A DNA stretch of 64,000 nt from Allantophomopsis cytisporea. Taxonomy: Eukaryota > Ascomycota > Leotiomycetes > Phacidiales > Phacidiaceae. Position numbers and translations under genes: made by a program. The stretch spans positions 620,001-684,000 of the forward strand of contig CP103023.1 of NCBI GenBank assembly GCA_024752435.1. The letters run 5' to 3'. Numbering within the stretch: position 1 is the stretch's first letter; each line of letters starts with the position of its first letter. The notes beneath the pieces are model-generated. The model had not been told where the DNA came from. It saw only the letters and a list, made by a program, of their open reading frames with translations, and did no database searches. Below, one piece after another: positions 23,266 to 34,863 of this stretch.

Positions 23266-24144
23266 AGCAAGAGAGAGAAAGCATCAGGATCTAAAGGAAT
23301 TGAAAAGCTGGAGTACGAAGCATGTATCATCCCATTCTTCATCTTTCCTATTTCTAGAAGGTTACGGTGTCATTTTAAGAACATTCCTCCCGCCCGACAT
23401 GAGCCTCTTGTGCATTCTCTCAATGCATGACAATCCTTCGTCCGGTCGTCAGTCCGCTCAACTTGAATCATGAGTTGTCGTTTCAACTTTCCCTAACCAA
23501 CAGCCGGCGTAAATGCTACGGTATTACAGGAGCAACCAGTAGCAACCAAAGGTTGCTGATCCACTGCTCGACGACCAAACGTGCTAGCTAAGTCTTGAAG
23601 GGACCTAGAGCATCTCAAGAGCAAGACGACGACGCAACAATGCATGGAACGCGAAGTGGTACGTGAGATCAAATGTATGTTCGTTCCGTCACTTGGTCGG
23701 GTAGGGCAGTAGCTATGTCCTCTTGATCTTTATTTCGTACCTACCTTAGGTATGTACTACGTACCTTATGTAAAGCTGCACGTGAAGGGGCAGTACCACG
23801 TGAGCCAAATTTCAGCCTTAAAATGGGTTAATGCCTTATAAATATCATCATGGTCCCCACCTTACCTAATACCCAGGTGCTTACCTAAGATGAGATATCG
23901 ATGGAACTTGCCGCTCAAAACCTGCCGCCTTGCAACCTCAGGTACTTCTGCGGGGCAGAGCGTCATTATCGCCAAATTATTATTTCGACTCATTTAGGTG
24001 AGTAATTCACGAGGCTAGAGTATTCGTGCAACTCACGAGTGTAGCTTCTCTTGTGGCATCTCTTCGCTCCACAACACCACGTCGTGGTTCAGTTTTTCAA
24101 CTTATTTCTTGTATTATCTGTACTTACGTTTACGCATATTCAAA

Positions 24145-27100
24145 ATGCCTGTCGTAAATCCAGAAAAACTGGTTTCGCTGCAAAAAAATGCAGATGGCAT
24201 TAGAAACGTAAGTCGACGTTCTGTACCACGAAGCGCAACTTCGACTGACTCCTCACAGATATGTATACTGGCACACGTTGTAAGAACACGCATTCATCCC
24301 GATGATCGAAAATGCAACATCCTAATACATGGCTCAGGATCACGGTAAAACATCTTTGACAGACGCACTTCTCGCGACGAATGGTATCATCTCCCCCAAA
24401 CTTGCGGGCAAGATCCGTTATCTTGACTCCCGACCCGATGAACAACTCCGAGGAATTACCATGGAGTCCTCCGCTATCTCACTTTATTTCTCCATGTTGA
24501 GACGATCAGCACCGGATGCGACTCCAGAACAGAAAGAATATTTAGTCAACCTTATTGATTCTCCAGGACATATCGACTTCAGCAGTGAAGTCTCCACAGC
24601 TTCACGGTTGTGTGATGGAGCAGTTGTCTTGGTCGATGCTGTCGAGGGTGTTTGCAGTCAGACCGTTACAGTTCTTAGACAAACCTGGATTGAACGAATG
24701 AAACCACTTTTGGTAATTAACAAAATGGACAGACTGATTACAGAACTCAAGATGACTCCAGCCGAGGCATACACACATCTAAGCAAGTTATTAGAACAGG
24801 TGAATGCTGTCTTAGGAAGTTTCTTCCAAGGTGAGCGTATGGAAGAGGACTTGAACTGGAGAGAGCGTGTCGATGAGCGTGTAGCAGCCGCTGCAGCCAG
24901 AGATCAAGAACGTGCCGACCGTGCAGCTGCAGGCGGTGCTGCAGAAGAAAACGTGGCTACAGGTCAACCAGCCGAGTTCGAAGAGAAAGATGACGAAGAT
25001 CTTTATTTTGCCCCAGAAAAGAATAATGTCATTTTTAGCAGTGCCGTTGATGGTTGGGCCTTTACCGTCCGACAGTTTGCCAGCTTATATGAGAAGAAGC
25101 TTGGTATCAAGCGCAACATTATGGAAAAAGTCCTTTGGGGTGACTTTTACCTTGACCCGAAGACCAAGAAGGTTTTGGGATCAAAGCATCTCAAAGGAAG
25201 AAACCTCAAGCCAATGTTTGTTCAGTTGGTATTGGAACAGATTTGGGCCGTATACACTGCTACAACCGGTGGGGATAAGGGAAAGGGGTGCGTGGACACC
25301 TTACACTTTTTGCTATACCTGCCACATGTACTTTTTAGAAAGATAACCAGTAGTCTAATATATAACTTTACAGTGATCCTGCGATGACCGAGAAGATTAC
25401 GAAGTCTCTGAATATCAACCTTCCGCCTCACATAGTCCGATCCCGAGATCCTCGTGCCATCCTCACAGCTGTGTTCGCGAACTGGTTACCGCTGTCGACT
25501 GCCCTACTCGTTTCTGTCATTGAATCTCTTCCATCACCACCAGTCGCTCAAGCAGCTAGATTGCCAGAACTCATTGAGGATTCTCCCGGATCAGAGCATG
25601 TCGACCCAGCCGTCAAGAATGCGATGTCTCAGTTTAAGACCTCAAAGTCTGATCCAGTTGTTGTTTATGTCAGTAAGATGGTGTCGATCCCCCAAAGTGA
25701 ATTACCAGAAAACAAAAGACGCACGGGAGGTGCCCTCACTTCAGAGGAAGCGCTTGAAATGGGTCGCCGAAAGCGAGCTGAAATTGCGAAAGCACAAGCT
25801 CTTGCCGTAGGCGAGGCCAATGATTCCGTAGCGGGAATTACTGATGCTCTTGGAGATGCCAGTCTTGGAGAGAAGGATGAAGATGACGAGAAAGCGCCAG
25901 ATCCAGAACATCTTATTGGATTCGCCAGAATCTACTCTGGTACCCTATCTGTTGGTGATGAGGTCTATGTTCTGCCTCCCAAATTCTCCCCGGCTCATCC
26001 GCATAACAGCCCCGAGCCCCAGAAGGTTACAGTCACAGCTTTGTACCTACTTATGGGACGTGGCCTCGAACCGCTTCAGTCAGTTCCAGCAGGTGTCGTA
26101 TTCGGTATTGCCGGTCTTGATGGTCACATCTTGAAGTCAGGTACTCTGTGTAGTCAGTTGGAAGGCAGTGTCAACTTGGCAGGTGTAAGCATGGGAACAC
26201 AACCCATTGTGCGCGTAGCACTTGAGCCAGAGAACCCTGCGGATCTGGACAAGATGATCGGAGGATTGAAGCTGCTTGTACAGAGTGATCCTTGCGCGGA
26301 ATATGAACAGTTCGAGAGTGGAGAGCATGTGCTTCTGACAGCTGGTGAGCTTCATTTGGAGCGATGCCTGACTGATCTTAGAGAGAGGTTTGCAAGGTGC
26401 GAAATCCAGGCTGGTGAGCCGATCGTGCCATACAGAGAGACGATTGTGAGAGCGGAGGAAATGAAGCCTCCGGCAAACAAGGAGCTTGGAAGAGGTACTG
26501 TTATTGGTGTAACCACATCCAAGCAAGTCACGGTCAGAATAAGAGTCAGGCCTTTGCCATCCGATGTGACTGAGTTCTTGGTCAAGAACAGTAGTGCTGT
26601 CAAGCGATTATATTCAGACCGCAAGGCAGCCGAGGAAGAGGAACGCAAGAAGGGCGCAACTCAGTCATCTACCGATGCGCCAGAGCAAGACGAGATCGAG
26701 GAGGATTCTACTGTGACGGACACCAAGTCCTTGTCATTGGAAGATTTCAAGAAGCAGTTGCAACAGACATTCGAGAAGGTCAAAGGCGAACGTGATGTCT
26801 GGGCCGGAGTAGTTGAGAAGATCACAGCCTTCGGACCACGAAGAACAGGCCCCAATCTCTTAATTGATACAACAACAGAAGGAGTATGCAGCAAATTGTA
26901 AGACCCCTATCTCTTGTCAAAGACCCCAGCCGTGAATCTAACCCAAACTAGCCTTCAGAACGCCCAGGAGGAATCCCAACACACTACGGGCGACCGTCTG
27001 CATCCACGCGACTTCGCAGACAAAATCAGTTATGCTTTCCAGCTCGCTACACACCAAGGTCCACTCTGCAACGAGCCCGTACAGGGTATTGCCGTCTTCC

Positions 27101-27740
27101 TCGAAGAAGTGACCATCAACACCAGTGAGGAGGACTCCTCTGCGCGCGACAACCTCGGCCGTTTGACTGGCGAGGTCATTAAGACTGTGCAACAGTCCAT
27201 CAAGCAGGGCTTCCTCGACTGGAGTCCACGCCTGCTTCTTGCTATGTATTCTTGCGAGATCCAGGCTAGTAGTACGTCCCCCTATCCATCCCCTGCCTCA
27301 AATTCTTACCAAAACCTCGACCATCGTGCTACGTACTGGGCTAACTCTTCCTCACAGCCGAAGTCCTCGGCCGCGTGTATGACGTGCTCACCCGCCGGCG
27401 CGGTCGCATCCTGTCGGAGTCGCTCAAAGAGGGCACACCCTTCTTCACGATTCTGTCGCTCCTCCCGGTTGCTGAGTCCTTCGGCTTCTCGGACGAGATC
27501 CGCAAGCGCACTTCCGGCGCTGCCTCGCCGCAGCTCATCTTCCAGGGCTACGAGATCCTCGACGAAGATCCCTTCTGGGTGCCGTTCACTGAGGATGATC
27601 TCGAGGACCTGGGTGAGCTTGCTGATAAGGAGAATGTGGCGAAGAGGTATATGGATGGTGTTAGGGTGCGGAAGGGGTTGTTTGTGGCGGGTAGGAAGCT
27701 GGTTAGAGATGCGGAGAAGCAGAAGACGCTTAAGCGGTAG
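24145..27740 (+). CDS. EFL1: EFL1/Ria1 GTPase of 60S ribosome maturation
   Basis: Six exons: 24145-24207, 24259-24279, 24338-25287, 25374-26897, 26952-27271 and 27358-27740, about 1086 aa. The product is an EF-2-like GTPase: G1 AHVDHGKTS (residues 26-34), switch region with RGITMESSAISL, G3 DSPGH, G4 NKMD, then the EF-2 domain II, III, IV and V order. A long charged insert after G4 with Ala/Glu-rich sequence (residues ~180-215) is typical of EFL1 rather than EF-2. With Sdo1/SBDS it removes Tif6 (eIF6) from cytoplasmic pre-60S subunits. Exon 2 is only 21 nt (ICILAHV), and intron 2 splits the P-loop between Val28 and Asp29; all junctions are in frame with family-consistent sequence. The start ATG at 24145 gives the normal short lead before the GTPase domain. 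Confidence 0.95.
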
Positions 27741-28466
27741 ATGTAGAAGGCTTTGTTGATGCTGATGAGCAGAAGCTTTGTTTGGGAATTTAGGGTCTTC
27801 TGACTGCTTGTGTGACTGAAGACTTTCTTTGATATCACGAGAACAATCGTGGTTTAAAAGGATGAATATGTACATAATACTACGCTTACGTGTATTGCAG
27901 GTGTATTTTCTCAAGCGTAAGTGATGTGGGGAGTGTTTGCAGATAGTTACTCAGTTACATGTGTATGTTATTGGCATCAGGGCATGAAAATGACGGCTCT
28001 ATCTCCATACAACATTGATTTATTAGAATATCTCTTCGGTAGTTACATAGTAGTATAAGTATAATTAAACCTACAATCTTAGAATGGCACTCTTTCCGGA
28101 GCGGAACTAAGTATTACCACCTGTATTCCCCTTTGCAGTTCCCACTCTTTGATACTGGAATATGCAAGTTCCATGATTTAAGATGTTGTACTAGTGGAAA
28201 TCTCACAGCAATTTTAACCTATGTGTTTTTATGGACATCGCTGAATTGTATGCTAAGTGGCATTATCATCCACTCAGTCGTTATAACTGTGCGAGAACAT
28301 TGTTCAGATGTAGTATCTAGATATGTGACCTCCAACTTCATCCCCAAACCATCACAACCTTTCCGAACTCTTTGTTCGTTTCCTTGTAAAGTCGTCCAAC
28401 CGAAACGCCAATCGCTATGCCTAAAACTCCAAAACTTTTTTCTCTTCGCACCTCATATACCAGTGA
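27741..28466. other. Convergent spacer between EFL1 and csl4
   Basis: Should contain both 3' UTRs. The plus-strand open frame at 28133-28510 overlaps the csl4 end and shows no recognisable protein. Confidence 0.5.
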
Positions 28467-29221
28467 TTAAAATGGCTTCGCCACCTTGCGGCTCTCACTT
28501 TGTCCTGTAGCTGGGTCCTTGTACTCCTTCCAGCTGACGGGGTACATAGCATTGCCTGCCTCACTTGTAGCCATGATGACACCAAGTTGATTGCTGGCTG
28601 TGCTAAGGTAGTAACTTGATTGATCACCCAACGAGATCTAGAGAATACAATTAGCAGCGGCACTCAAATAAAAAGCAATTCTACATCCCTTCCAGAATAG
28701 CCTGCAATCTGAGAAAGGGGAAACAGGATACTTACAACTTGAGCGCGCACAATATCTCCAGGCCTGAAGCTCTCAAAGATCTTAACCTTATCCTTCTCTG
28801 TAGCCCTCACATCCTGCACACGAATCTGTCCCTGCCACTCGCCATCTAGAACCGTCTCCCCAACGACAAGAATAGCAACAGTTGCCTGACGTGGCGTAAT
28901 CCTTGTGACTTTACACAGAACAATGCTATCGACTTCAGGTAGCGCCTCAACCTTGCCCTTCAATCCTTCCTTTGTAGCAACATCCTCGACAAGCTGGATA
29001 TTCCTCTCGATAGTAATCGTCGGCAGCGCAGCCGGGCCAGCAGGAGTAATCTTTGTGAGGCGCTTTTGAGGCCCGGCAGGCTTCGGCGGCGTCACGGTGG
29101 TGATAGGACCCAGAATCGAGGCGTAGAGGGTTTTGTTGTGGATATGCGTGCCCGGACCCGGGATGAAATCTGAAGCACGGCCGAGGACTTGGCCTGGAAT
29201 TGCAATCATTGGACGGGCCAT
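28467..29221 (-). CDS. csl4: Exosome subunit Csl4
   Basis: Minus strand, exons 29221-28736 and 28637-28467 (intron 97 nt) give about 218 aa. The splice joins RPGDIVRAQV to ISLGDQSSYYLST, a segment conserved across Csl4/EXOSC1. The N-terminal domain begins with PGQVLG; the S1 RNA-binding domain spans roughly residues 90-185 (VLCKVTRITPRQATVAIL). The C-terminal part carries the GVIMATSEAGNAMYPVSW block before a short basic end. Csl4 is a cap protein of the nine-subunit RNA exosome core and helps guide RNA and cofactors in nucleus and cytoplasm (family knowledge). The Cys residues of the archaeal zinc ribbon are absent, as usual in fungi. Confidence 0.93.
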
Positions 29222-30212
29222 GGTGTTATTGGAATTGTCGGTATGATTTTGGTTGGTGGTTCAGATCTTGTTGCTGTTTGCTGTGGAATCGGCCTGTGTT
29301 TGCGCAGGTTCCGTGATAGAATAATTTTGGCGAGGCTGTGGATTTGATCGATGCTGGGCGCCGAGCTTAGCGTCAGCGCGTTCTTTGCCGTGGAATATGC
29401 CCCACGCGGCGTCACGGCGAACTCGTGGCATCCCATGGGACGAAGAACAGTGTCGGAGTCCTTTGATGCACATATTTGTGCTCTTCTCCGTGACTTGAAC
29501 AAGACAACGTGCTGTCACGTGCGAGCCAATTCAGCCTCCGTACGGCTTACCTTCCCTTGATAATATCTTCTGAGTAATTGGAGGCTATCATTACTCCTTT
29601 GGGACACGCATTCGTCGGTGGAGATGTCTTCTATGGTGGCGTACCACGTGCCTTTGAGTGCTGATACTGTCTTTGATTTGACTGACGCACGATAGTGAGG
29701 TGCGTTCAACAAAATGCAGTCCATCTTGCCACAGACATTAACAAAAAATATGGATATTCACTCCGTACATACGTGGGGATCGAGTAGCATCTGATCGATG
29801 TTGTTGGGAATCTATTTCCCTTTTCGAAATAATTGACGTCCCCCTGTGCCAGTGCTGTTGATTGATACATAATATCTACGCAGTACATGACTGAGGCGAC
29901 ATGGGGTCGAGAGCCAGCGCCTTCAAGTGCGGGGCACTCGGGGCTGGTGCCACCATTTCCCATGGGGGAGCTCTCACATAGCATCATAGCTCCACGATCG
30001 CATTCCTTTAAATCAATAAATTCATCACCGGCCTTCGTGATGACAAATAAATCCATTGCAATTCCTGATAGCTTTCTCCAAGGTTACTCTTTTGTCTGAT
30101 CGCGCTCGAATTGATTCTACTGTTTTTGTATAATCTTCACCACCTTATTTATTTGCTAATTATCCCGACTTTTATCATCACACGAGCGGAAAACCACACA
30201 TCTAGTAACACC
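29222..30212. other. Divergent intergenic region, csl4/dak promoters
   Basis: Holds both promoters. Short overlapping open frames are seen but none is protein-like. The segment just upstream of the kinase ATG is T/A-rich and an upstream TTG-started frame is in frame with it, but the normal family N-terminus begins at 30213. Confidence 0.5.
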
Positions 30213-32051
30213 ATGTCCACCAGACATTTTCTCAACGACCCTACACATTTGGTCAACACAGCCCTCGAAGCCATCACCTTTACTACTCCATCTGTAGCTC
30301 TCGATGCCGAAAACAAAATCATCTATCGCCGACCAGGTCACTCGCCACAAGTATCCATTGTCTCTGGCGGTGGAAGTGGACATGAGCCCTCTTTTGGAGG
30401 ACTGGTAGGTGAAGGTGGCCTTGCTGCCTCTGTAGCCGGTACTATATTCGCCTCTCCCTCCGCAGAGCAGATCCGCAAGGCAGTGATGGGCAGAGTGGAT
30501 ACAGAAAAGGGTGTTTTGATCACAGTCATGAATTATACTGGTGATGTCCTCAACTTTGGTATGGCAGTGGAGAAAGCCAAGGCAGCAGGTGTCAATGCGG
30601 AAATGGTGGTAGTGGGTGATGACGTTGGTGTAGGTCGGGCAAAAGCTGGAAAGGTTGGGCGAAGAGGAATTGCAGGAACTGTTCTGGTCCACAAGATCTC
30701 TGGAGCTCTCGCTGCTACTGGAGCCAGTCTTGAGAATGTGCATAAGGTGGCCCAGTTGGTGGCAGACAACCTCATATCTGTTGGAGCGTCTTTAAACCAC
30801 GTTCATGTCCCTGGTCGTGCTTTGCCTGATCCAAACTCGAAGGAATACCTTACTGCAGGCGAGATCGAGATTGGAATGGGAATTCACAACGAGGCCGGCA
30901 GTGAACGCGCTAGCCTTGAGCTTCCTGAGCTTGTGGGAGCGATGTTGAAACAATTGTTGGATGAAGAAGATAAGGATCGTGCTTTCCTCAAGGTCAACTC
31001 AAATGAAGTCGTCTTGCTCATCAACAACCTTGGAGGTGTGAGTGTTTTGGAGATGGGTGGAATCACCGCCGAAGTTGTCAAGCAACTCGGTAAATCATAC
31101 AACATTAAGCCGGTGAGAATTCTTGCTGGGACCTATATTACCTCTTTGAATGGCATCGGCTTCAGCATCACTCTCCTCAATGTTGTAAATACCAACATTG
31201 GGGGTCCAAGCATGCTACAGCTCCTTGATGCACCTCTAGAGGCTACTGGCTGGTCGGCTCCGATTAGAAAAGAGACCTGGGAAGCAAAGTCGACCCAAAC
31301 AAGAGAACAAGAAATTTCCAAGGCTGAAGACGTGAAGCCAAGTGGTCTGAAGTACGATCCTGAAATAGCAACAGCCGCTTTGACTGCTGGTCTGGAACAG
31401 ATGATCGCTGCCGAACCGTATGTTACCAAATGTGATACTGTTGTTGGTGACGGTGATTGTGGTATCGGCCTTAAGAGAGGTGCTGAATGTAAGTCTTCCA
31501 TGAAAACGAAGTCACAAATATTGTTTGAGCAACATACTAACTAATCTACAGCTGTCCTTGCATCTCTAAAGAAGATACCTTTCACTGGCGATGTTGTGGT
31601 AGATCTTGCTCATATCGTTTCACTGGTCGAGATGAGTATGGATGGTACCTCGGGTGCCATTTATGCAATCTATTTGAATTCACTTACCCACGCTCTTCGT
31701 CAAGAAGGACCGGGAGATGCGACTCCTAAAACCTGGGCCTCCGCCATTACCAAAGCCTCTGAAGCACTCAAAAAATACACTCCTGCAAGACCAGGAGACC
31801 GTACTCTTGTCGATGCTCTTCAACCATTCTCGGAGACTCTCAGTTCCACCGGAGACCTCAAGAAGGCTGCTGAAGCTGCGAGAAAGGGTGCTGAGAGCAC
31901 TAAGGGAATGAAGGCTAGTTTGGGAAGATCAGTGTACATTGGAGGCAGTGGCTTCCAGGAGGTGCCAGATCCAGGAGCTTGGGGATTGAGTGAGTTCTTC
32001 CTTGGTCTGGCGGGCATTAAGAGCGAAGAGCCGGAGTATGAGATGATATGA
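30213..32051 (+). CDS. dak1: Dihydroxyacetone kinase (ATP-dependent, DhaK-DhaL fusion)
   Basis: Exons 30213-31488 and 31552-32051 (intron 63 nt, CTAACTAAT branch) give about 591 aa, normal for fungal Dak. The N-terminal DhaK domain has GGGSGHEPSFGG (His57) and the substrate-binding His225 in GIHNEAG, which forms a hemiaminal bond with dihydroxyacetone in characterised enzymes. The C-terminal DhaL domain begins near residue 385 with the Mg-ATP-binding Asp residues in GDGDCG (Asp413, Asp415). The enzyme phosphorylates dihydroxyacetone to DHAP in the cytosol, allowing glycerol use and detoxification. The frame extends 34 codons upstream to a TTG, but the family start MSTRHF at 30213 is the first ATG. 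Tail-to-tail with smd2. Confidence 0.95.
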
Positions 32052-32316
32052 GGTGAAGATGAATCTGAGCGGGATATTAGGAAATTCTGATTGTGGGTAT
32101 ATGTTATTGATGATGATGATGGCGTCATATGAGTTGTCAAATAGTTTCGCAATGCCCTGCTTCACATGTACTCTAATCTGAACTTGAGCATAAGGGAAAA
32201 CCTCGTCGTCATTTTGGTATTTAGCGACTTTTCAACGCCTGTAATTTCCTCGGCACTCTACTGTATGAGATCCATTTGACTGCCGTAACCCATGCAAAAC
32301 CGTAAACTGTCCCCTC

Positions 32317-32938
32317 CTAACTCAAGAGCACAAGAATGACTGAATCTCCTCTCAAGAACCTAAATTGTAAAAATCAGCATCGCTCTAGCAACATCAATAG
32401 AGCAAAGTCCCTGTATTTCCTGACATCTGCCAAATGTTTCGTTCTCACATTCAGCAGAACCGGACCGTATGCTCCAACTTACATCTTGCTAATGAACCTG
32501 TCCTTGTTGACAGGTCTCCCCTTCTTTCCTGCGCTGTTTCTCGGCGTCTCTGTCCACATCTCCTTCACGTTCTCCAACACCATGTTGCAATGTCTGTCGA
32601 AGGCCTTGACGCGCGCCAATAATTTGCGGTTGTTGCGGCAGGAAATGAGCACTTGCGTGTGTGATCTGACGGCTGTTTGGAGAATGGAAAGTGGGCCGGA
32701 TGTGAACTCGTGCTCTTCGAGCTGTGCGATCTCATATTCACTAGAGGAACCGTGTCAGCTGCATGTGAGAACGTGTGAGATGGTTTTGCGCGCGTGTAAG
32801 GTCTGCAAGAGATGGAAGACGGTGGTTGACATACGTAAGCTCGTTGCGTGGCTTTGCCAGCAATTCTCTGCAATTTAATTAGTTTCTTTGCTTTAAACAA
32901 CTCTGTAGAGTCACTTACTGAATCTTTACGTCCGCCAT
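32317..32938 (-). CDS. smd2: Spliceosomal Sm protein D2
   Basis: Minus strand, four exons: 32938-32919 (20 nt), 32867-32835 (33 nt), 32740-32483 and 32359-32317 (43 nt), giving about 117 aa, the normal SmD2 size. The first two tiny exons encode MADVKIQELLAKPRNEL, followed by the SmD2-specific lead with EEHEFTSGPLSIL. The Sm1 motif includes VLISCRNNRKLL and AFDRHCNMVLENVKE; Sm2 is MFLRGDSVILVLL, split by intron 3 after the first two bases of its Met codon. SmD2 is part of the heptameric Sm ring on U1, U2, U4 and U5 snRNAs. All four exons are needed to recover the family sequence; no single open frame does. The gene is head-to-head with the hydrolase gene, ATGs 208 bases apart. Confidence 0.93.
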
Positions 32939-33146
32939 GATGTGTGTTGTTGTGGGTGCGAAAGATTTCGTGATGCCCAGCCCGCCTCGAGCTGTCGTGA
33001 AATCGATGCGATAGGACTCAAATCGTACTAGCGCCAAGAAATACGTTTGCCCGAGCCGACCACCGAGGCCTCTCATTCATACCTGCGATTTCTCCGCACT
33101 TGCTTCTGCCGACGAGTTATATACCTCTCGACAGACCCAATTCTTG
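32939..33146. promoter_or_regulatory. Short bidirectional promoter region smd2 / ehd3
   Basis: Only 208 bases separate the two divergent start codons, so both promoters and leaders must share this stretch. No TATA box is obvious on either strand, as is common for housekeeping genes. Confidence 0.6.
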
Positions 33147-34699
33147 ATGTTTGTACGGTCACTTTGTGCGAGAGCTGGTTCGGCGTCGAACGCCTGCTCC
33201 AGAGTCAATATGCCTCTGCGAGCCAAGGTTCTCAACTCTGCATTAGCGGAAAACAATCACGCCCAGGTAATTTATCTTTTGGAGTTTCTAGCCTGGGCGA
33301 TTAGCCGGATTCTAATGGATTGCAGATGTCTACTTCCTCCATCCCAAAGGAATTTAAGGAGAGAAAGGATGATGCGAAGGAGGATGTGTTATTCAACTCG
33401 AAATTCGGAGTGAGAACTATCGAGCTCAACAGACCGGCAAAACTCAACTCCCTCAATGGGTCAATGATTCGCAAGATTGTGCCAAGATTGTTGGAATGGC
33501 AGAAGTCGGATATGGCTAATGTCATCATCTTGAAGGGCGCCGGGCAGAAGGCATTGTGCGCTGGTGGCGATGTGGCAGCACTTGCCAGGGACATTTCAGA
33601 GAACCAAGAAATCGGCTCTGCCAGATCGACGAAGTACTTTGGTCTCGAATATAAACTCGATCACCTCATAGCTACCTACAAGAAGCCATATATTTCGGTT
33701 ATGGATGGTTTCACCATGGGAGGAGGCGTTGGTCTCTCGATACACGCTCCATTCAGGATAGCTACTGAGCGTACGGTCTTCGCTATGCCAGAGACTACCA
33801 TTGGCTTCTTCCCAGATGTTGGAGCTTCGTTCTTCCTTCCTCGAATGGCTGGTGCCGTCGGTACCTATCTCGCTCTTACTAGCGAACAACTCAGAGGTGT
33901 TAATGCATACTATGCCGGTATTGCAACACACTACATTCACTCCTCCTCACTTCCAGCACTTGAAGCTCGTATCGCCGAGCTTCGTTTCCCAGATTACGCA
34001 TCATACGAAGAACGTCTACCGATCATTGACTCCACCATCGACGAGTACATCTCTGGTCTCCCTCATGACGAGCCAATGCTTATAGCTGGTGAGATCCGTG
34101 AGGCCATCGATCGCTGCTTTGGCCTCCCAAGTGTTCCCGAGATTATCAAGGCTCTCCAGGCTGAGACTGGCCCAACTCACGAGTGGGCACAGAAGACCCT
34201 AGCGACTCTTCACAAGCGTTCGCCAACGAGTGTATACGTCACTCTTCGCCAGATGCAACTCGGCAAGGATTGGCATCTCCAGGAAACCTTCAAGCGCGAG
34301 CACCAAATTGCCGCCAAGTTTATGAAGCACCCCGACTTTGTGGAGGGTGTGTCTGCGAGACTCATCCGTAAGGATGAACCAAAGTGGCAACCTGCCTCGC
34401 TTGAGGAAATGACCCCGGAAAATGACAAGACCGATGACTTCTTCAGACGTGATGAGTCCGTGGAGACTTTGCAATTGCTCAGCGATGGCGACTACAGGGC
34501 ATACCCGCACTCGGACTTCGGTCTCCCACATGAGAACCAAGTGCGATCGGTGGTGGGTAGTGGTGAGCTGTCAGCATCTGGCGTTGTCAAGTTCTTTGTA
34601 GAGAGAAAGAAGGGTAAGCAGGGTGTGAAGGAAGTTGTACAAGAGATTCTGAAGAGAAAAACTAGAGAAGAGAGTGGGCAATTGATCTGGCTCTCGTAA
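33147..34699 (+). CDS. ehd3: Mitochondrial 3-hydroxyisobutyryl-CoA hydrolase (Ehd3/mS47 type)
   Basis: Exons 33147-33266 and 33326-34699 (intron 59 nt) give about 497 aa. Exon 1 encodes 40 residues rich in Arg, Ser and Ala without acidic residues until its end, a good mitochondrial presequence (MFVRSLCARAGSAS). The body is an enoyl-CoA hydratase-like hydrolase: CAGGDVAAL oxyanion region, MGGGVGLS, then MPETTIGFFPDVG with likely catalytic Glu196 and Asp204, and a C-terminal HIBCH extension. The reaction releases 3-hydroxyisobutyrate from its CoA ester in valine breakdown. In fungal mitoribosome structures the same protein is subunit mS47 (recalled family knowledge). Two mitoribosomal protein genes follow directly, which fits that second role. 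Confidence 0.92.
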
Positions 34700-34863
34700 T
34701 AGAAAATGACAACATCTTATGTATAAAAATTGTATGAATATATCTGGGGCATTTTGACGTCACATTACATATCATCGGCTTCTGATTATTTGTGGCCTTT
34801 CATCCGAGTTGTGACTTTAGTTTTTGATATACATATGATACATTGCTACATTGGCGTCTCCCA

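Larger units (their letters stand above)
21044..24144. other. Repeat-rich 3.1 kb intergenic region
   Basis: No gene is supportable. The region is dominated by simple repeats (listed separately). The part next to the PH gene is CT-rich on that gene's strand and may be its long leader. Open frames such as 22136-22624 and 22919-23284 read through repeats and G-runs and are not protein-like. The last 400 bases before the EFL1 start contain several TACCTTAGGTA-type palindromic short motifs near 23740-23890 of unknown meaning. Confidence 0.55.
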
